The notes under the pieces: generated by a model
What the model was told of the DNA's origin: nothing
Databases searched by the model: none
The model's input: the letters and a program-made list of their open reading frames with translations, nothing else
Assembly: GCA_002068815.1 (NCBI GenBank)
Contig: MWAC01000090.1
Span: forward strand, 1 to 11,605
Source of the DNA: Firmicutes bacterium ADurb.Bin467
GTDB lineage: Bacteria; Bacillota; Clostridia; Christensenellales; Aristaeellaceae
Length of the DNA stretch: 11,605 nucleotides
Reading direction: 5' to 3'
Shown: one piece after another, positions 7,737 through 11,605 of the stretch
Layout: every line of letters begins with the position of its first letter
Numbering within the stretch: position 1 is the first letter of the stretch
Program-made: the position numbers and the translations under genes

Positions 7737-10055
7737 ATGAAGGCAATCATCATGGCGGGCGGCGAGGGATCGAGGCTCAGGCCCCTGACCTGCGACTGTC
7801 CGAAGCCCATGATGCGGCTGATGGACCGCCCGGTGATGGAGTACGCGCTGAAGCTCTTGAAAAAGCACGGCATCCGCGAATCGGCGGTCACGCTCGGGTA
7901 TTTGCCCGACGCGATTGTGGATTTCTTCGGCGACGGCTCCGAATGGGGCCTTACGCTGCGCTATTACACGGAGCGCGTGCCGCTGGGCACCGCGGGCGGC
8001 GTCAAGCAGGCGGCGGACTTTTTGAACGAGACCTTTTGCGTGCTGTCCGGCGACGGCGTGACCGACCTGGACCTCACCGCGGCGCTTCGATTCCACCGCG
8101 AGCGCGGCGCGCTGGTCACGATGGTGCTGACGAGGGTTCAGAACCCGCTCGAGTACGGCGTCGTCGTCACCGGCGCGGACGGGCGCGTGCGCAGCTTTCA
8201 GGAAAAGCCCGGCCCGGGCGAGGTCATCTCCGATACGATCAACACCGGCATCTACATCCTCGAGCCCGAAATCCTCGACCGCGTCCCGGACGGCAAGCCC
8301 TGCGACTTCGGAAGCGAGCTGTTTCCGAAGCTCGTCGAGGAGGGCGAGCGGGTGTTCGGCTGCGTGCTCGAGGGCTATTGGTGCGACATCGGCGACGTGC
8401 CGGCGTATCTGCGCGCGCACTTCGACCTGTTGGACGGCAGGTTGAAGCTCGACGTGCCGACAGGCGTTCAGAAGGGCGCGCTTGTCGACGAGGACGCGCG
8501 CGTCGAACGGCCTTGCTTCATCGGCCCCGGCGCGAAGGTCGCGCGCGACGCATATGTCGGCGCGTACAGCGTGATCGGCTCCGGCGCGTCGGTTGAGGCG
8601 CAGGCCGGCGTCAAGCGGTCGGTGCTCTGGAAGGGCGCGCGCATGGAGAAGGGTTCGCAGGCGCGCGGCTGCGTGCTGGCCGCGAACGCAACGATGTCCG
8701 AGGGCGCGCAGGCATTCGAGGAGAGCGCACTCGGGACCGGCGCTTCGCTCGGCGCGCGGGCGTCGCTGATGCCGGGGGTCAAGGTCTGGCCGTACAAGGG
8801 CGTGCAGGACGGCGAGCGGCTCGAGGCGAACCTCGTCTGGGGCTCGCGCGCGGAGCGCGGCTTCTCCGAGGGAAGCCTGCCGCTTAACGACCCCGCGGCC
8901 GCCGCGCGCGCGGCGCAGGCGCTGGCGGCGGACCTGAAACCCCGCGAGTTCCTGCTCGCGCACACGCACTCGGCGGTGTCTCTGGCGCTGTTTCACGCGT
9001 GCGCGGCGGGGCTGATGGCGCAGGGCGTGCAGGTGCTCGACGCGGGCGCTTCGACGCTTCCGCAGCTTCGGCACGCGCTGAAATCGCTCGGCGCGGACGG
9101 CGCGGCGCTCGTCGACAGCGCGTTCCTGACGCCCTTGACGAAGGAGGGCGCGCTGCTCCCCCGCAAGCGCCAGCGGTCGATCGGCTCGATGCTGCTCCGG
9201 CAGGACTTCTCCGGCCCGTTCTGCGGCATCACGCGGCCGATGGTCGCGGTCGGGCGCACGGAGTTCCCGTACGTCGCGTCGCTCTCCCGGGCGTTCCGCG
9301 CGCACTCCGAAAACGCTCCGCCGGTGGCCGTGTTCGCCGAGGACATGCAGCTCCTCTCCGTCGCCGAGCGCGCGTTCGTGCGGGCGGGGATCAACGTCCG
9401 GTGCGAGTGGGAGGAGGAGATGATGGAGCTCGACGGCGACGAGGTCGGCGTATGGCTGAACGCGACCGGCGAGACCGCCTCGTTCGTCGGCGCGGACGGC
9501 GCGCTGACCGAGGCCGAGGGGCAGCTGCTGCTCCTCTGGACGGCGCTCGAATCCGGCGAGCGGACATTGCTGCTCCCAGCGAGCTTCACGCGCGCGGCCG
9601 ACAAGCTCGCGATGCGCTACGGCGCCGAACTCTACTACGAGAGCGTCGAGAAGTCTCGCTGGATGGACGCGCTCGCGCGGCTGCACCCGGAGCAGTTCCT
9701 CTTGCACTTCGACGGCCTGTACCTCGCGCTCCGGGCGCTGTCGGCTTTGCAGGAGGCGGGAATCAATCTCTCCGAGTGGCGGCAGCAGATGCCGAAGGTG
9801 CACCGAAAGAGCCGCGTCATCGAGATGGCGCTCAACGAGCGGGGCCGCGTGCTGCGCGCGTTCTCCGAATCGGAGGCGAACGCCGAGCTCGGCGGCGGCA
9901 TACGGCTGAACCGCGAGCGCGGCTGGGCGTGGATCTGCCCGGACGAGAAGCGCCCGCTGTGCAGGATCGTGTCCGAGAGCACGGACGCCGAATTCGCGAG
10001 CGAGCTGTGCGACTTCTGCGAGAAGACACTGAAGCAGAAGCTGCAGGGGAAATAA
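7737..10055 (+). CDS. Sugar-1-phosphate nucleotidyltransferase fused to a degenerate phosphohexomutase-like domain
   Basis: Encodes 772 residues. Residues 1 to about 235 are a nucleotidyltransferase of the GDP-mannose/glucose-1-phosphate type: GGEGSRLRPLT (8-18) with Lys23-Pro24, the metal-site Asp106 in SGDGVTD, EKPGPG, NTGIYILE (from 169) and YWCDIGD (214-220). This half should make an NDP-sugar from a nucleoside triphosphate and a sugar 1-phosphate; the sugar and nucleotide cannot be read from the sequence. Residues about 245-370 look like a left-handed beta-helix of hexapeptide repeats. Residues about 380-772 have the layout of a phosphomannomutase/phosphoglucomutase, but the active-site motifs are altered: no TASHNP serine loop (DSAFLTPLT at 460-468), NATGET (575-580) where DGDxDR is expected, no GExSGH sugar loop, and CPDEKRPLCR (734-743) instead of RPSGTEPxxR. 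Similar fusions in Firmicutes are usually labelled mannose-1-phosphate guanylyltransferase. No cell-wall or polysaccharide genes adjoin it. Confidence 0.9.
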   Translation: MKAIIMAGGEGSRLRPLTCDCPKPMMRLMDRPVMEYALKLLKKHGIRESAVTLGYLPDAIVDFFGDGSEWGLTLRYYTERVPLGTAGGVKQAADFLNETFCVLSGDGVTDLDLTAALRFHRERGALVTMVLTRVQNPLEYGVVVTGADGRVRSFQEKPGPGEVISDTINTGIYILEPEILDRVPDGKPCDFGSELFPKLVEEGERVFGCVLEGYWCDIGDVPAYLRAHFDLLDGRLKLDVPTGVQKGALVDEDARVERPCFIGPGAKVARDAYVGAYSVIGSGASVEAQAGVKRSVLWKGARMEKGSQARGCVLAANATMSEGAQAFEESALGTGASLGARASLMPGVKVWPYKGVQDGERLEANLVWGSRAERGFSEGSLPLNDPAAAARAAQALAADLKPREFLLAHTHSAVSLALFHACAAGLMAQGVQVLDAGASTLPQLRHALKSLGADGAALVDSAFLTPLTKEGALLPRKRQRSIGSMLLRQDFSGPFCGITRPMVAVGRTEFPYVASLSRAFRAHSENAPPVAVFAEDMQLLSVAERAFVRAGINVRCEWEEEMMELDGDEVGVWLNATGETASFVGADGALTEAEGQLLLLWTALESGERTLLLPASFTRAADKLAMRYGAELYYESVEKSRWMDALARLHPEQFLLHFDGLYLALRALSALQEAGINLSEWRQQMPKVHRKSRVIEMALNERGRVLRAFSESEANAELGGGIRLNRERGWAWICPDEKRPLCRIVSESTDAEFASELCDFCEKTLKQKLQGK

Positions 10056-10058
10056 AAC

Positions 10059-10086
10059 AGAGGGCGGTTCACGCGAGCCGCCCTCT
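10059..10086 (-). terminator. Intrinsic terminator of cysS between convergent genes
   Basis: A 12-bp stem (10059-10070 with 10075-10086, one wobble) closes on a four-base loop. Read on the minus strand, the hairpin is followed by GTTTTATTT, a fair U-tract, so it should end cysS transcription 4 nt after its stop codon. The plus-strand side has no adjacent T run (the nearest is at 10098), so for the plus-strand gene ending 3 nt before it the hairpin is a weaker terminator or an mRNA 3'-end stabiliser. Confidence 0.85.
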
Positions 10087-10090
10087 CGAT

Positions 10091-11443
<1,353 letters not shown>

Positions 11444-11453
11444 GTTTTTCAAA

Positions 11454-11460
11454 CTCCTTT
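11454..11460 (-). promoter_or_regulatory. Ribosome binding site that fixes the cysS start
   Basis: AAAGGAG on the minus strand lies 10 nt before the ATG at 11443. It rules out the TTG at 11452, which would leave a spacing of a single base. Confidence 0.8.
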
Positions 11461-11479
11461 CGGCCTTTTACAAATGTAA

Positions 11480-11507
11480 CGGCCGCGCCCCAACAGAGGC
11501 GTGGCCG
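11480..11507 (-). terminator. Regulated terminator of the cysS T-box
   Basis: A 12-position stem (11507-11496 with 11491-11480, one A-C mismatch and one U-G wobble) closes on the loop TGTT. It takes up the CGCCTCT strand that the antiterminator needs, so the two folds exclude each other. The following tract TTACATTTG is only moderately T-rich, so termination may be leaky. Confidence 0.82.
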
Positions 11508-11605
11508 CGGTTCCACTCTGAATTTCGCTCGACGCCGTAACGTGGCGAACGTCCGCGTCTAAGGGAAATTCCCCCTCGGCGCGGCGACTCCGGGGCGCAC
11601 GCTTC
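11480..11605 (-). ncRNA. T-box riboregulator leader of cysS (3' half; 5' part outside the window)
   Basis: The conserved T-box AGAGTGGAACCGCGG reads on the minus strand from 11519 to 11505. It forms a textbook antiterminator: AGAG (11519-11516) pairs with CTCT (11498-11495), TGGAACC (11515-11509) is the seven-base bulge that binds the tRNA acceptor end, and GCG (11508-11506) pairs with CGC (11501-11499). The competing terminator uses 11507-11496 with 11491-11480. Upstream, 11559-11531 folds into a stem-III-like hairpin: GACGC with GCGTC outside, GACGT with ACGTT inside. When uncharged tRNA-Cys binds, the antiterminator should win and cysS be transcribed. tRNA-Cys specificity is inferred from the gene downstream, since the specifier loop is at or beyond the window edge. 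Confidence 0.93.

Noticed and set aside
8470..8850. Hexapeptide-repeat region as a separate acetyltransferase gene
   Set aside because: It is in frame with the nucleotidyltransferase, with no stop, start or ribosome site between them. It is a domain of the fusion protein.
7527..9803. Long open frame of 758 codons on the minus strand opposite hslU and the nucleotidyltransferase
   Set aside because: It is dominated by Arg, Ala, Leu and His, has no recognisable motif, and spans two convincing plus-strand genes and their intergenic hairpin. Long antisense open frames are expected at this GC content.
11597..11599. TGC on the minus strand as the cysteine specifier codon of the T-box
   Set aside because: Only six bases lie before it in the window, so the specifier loop and stem I cannot be drawn. 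The distance to the T-box (about 78 nt) is short for a full leader.

Overview
The window looks like the chromosome of a high-GC member of the Bacillota (Firmicutes), probably an uncultured or gut-type lineage of Clostridia. I infer this from four things: a T-box riboregulator in front of cysS, the folate-type tRNA methyltransferase TrmFO, a dprA-topA-trmFO-hslV-hslU gene order of Firmicutes type, and strongly GC-ended codons. No species can be named from the sequence alone. The content is mostly housekeeping. I see no mobile element, CRISPR array, rRNA, tRNA, toxin or phage gene, and no clear sign of a wholly new system.

Positions 1-7644, plus strand: a tightly packed set of six genes. They are the 3' part of a ComM/YifB AAA+ gene, dprA (DNA uptake and RecA loading), topA (topoisomerase I), trmFO (m5U54 of tRNA), hslV (protease) and hslU (its ATPase unfoldase). 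Gaps are 4, 23, -11, 2 and 12 nt, so co-transcription and some translational coupling are likely. A near-consensus sigma-A promoter lies inside the 3' end of dprA and probably gives topA and the genes after it their own transcription start. ComM and DprA form a competence/recombination pair, HslV and HslU form one protease complex, and TopA and TrmFO are general housekeeping.

Positions 7645-7736: a short AT-rich gap holding a long hairpin. It looks like an intrinsic terminator for the hslU transcript, but its outer stem also covers the Shine-Dalgarno sequence of the next gene.

Positions 7737-10055, plus strand: one large gene for a sugar nucleotidyltransferase fused to a hexapeptide-repeat domain and a phosphohexomutase-like domain. 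The nucleotidyltransferase motifs are intact. None of the four mutase active-site motifs is, so the C-terminal part looks like a pseudoenzyme. This is the most unusual protein here.

Positions 10059-11605: a hairpin between convergent genes, which ends cysS transcription, then cysS (cysteinyl-tRNA synthetase) on the minus strand, then the 3' half of its T-box leader. The leader's antiterminator and terminator can be traced base by base as mutually exclusive folds. The rest of the leader, including most of stem I, lies beyond the window. No gene-free stretch longer than 300 bases is present.
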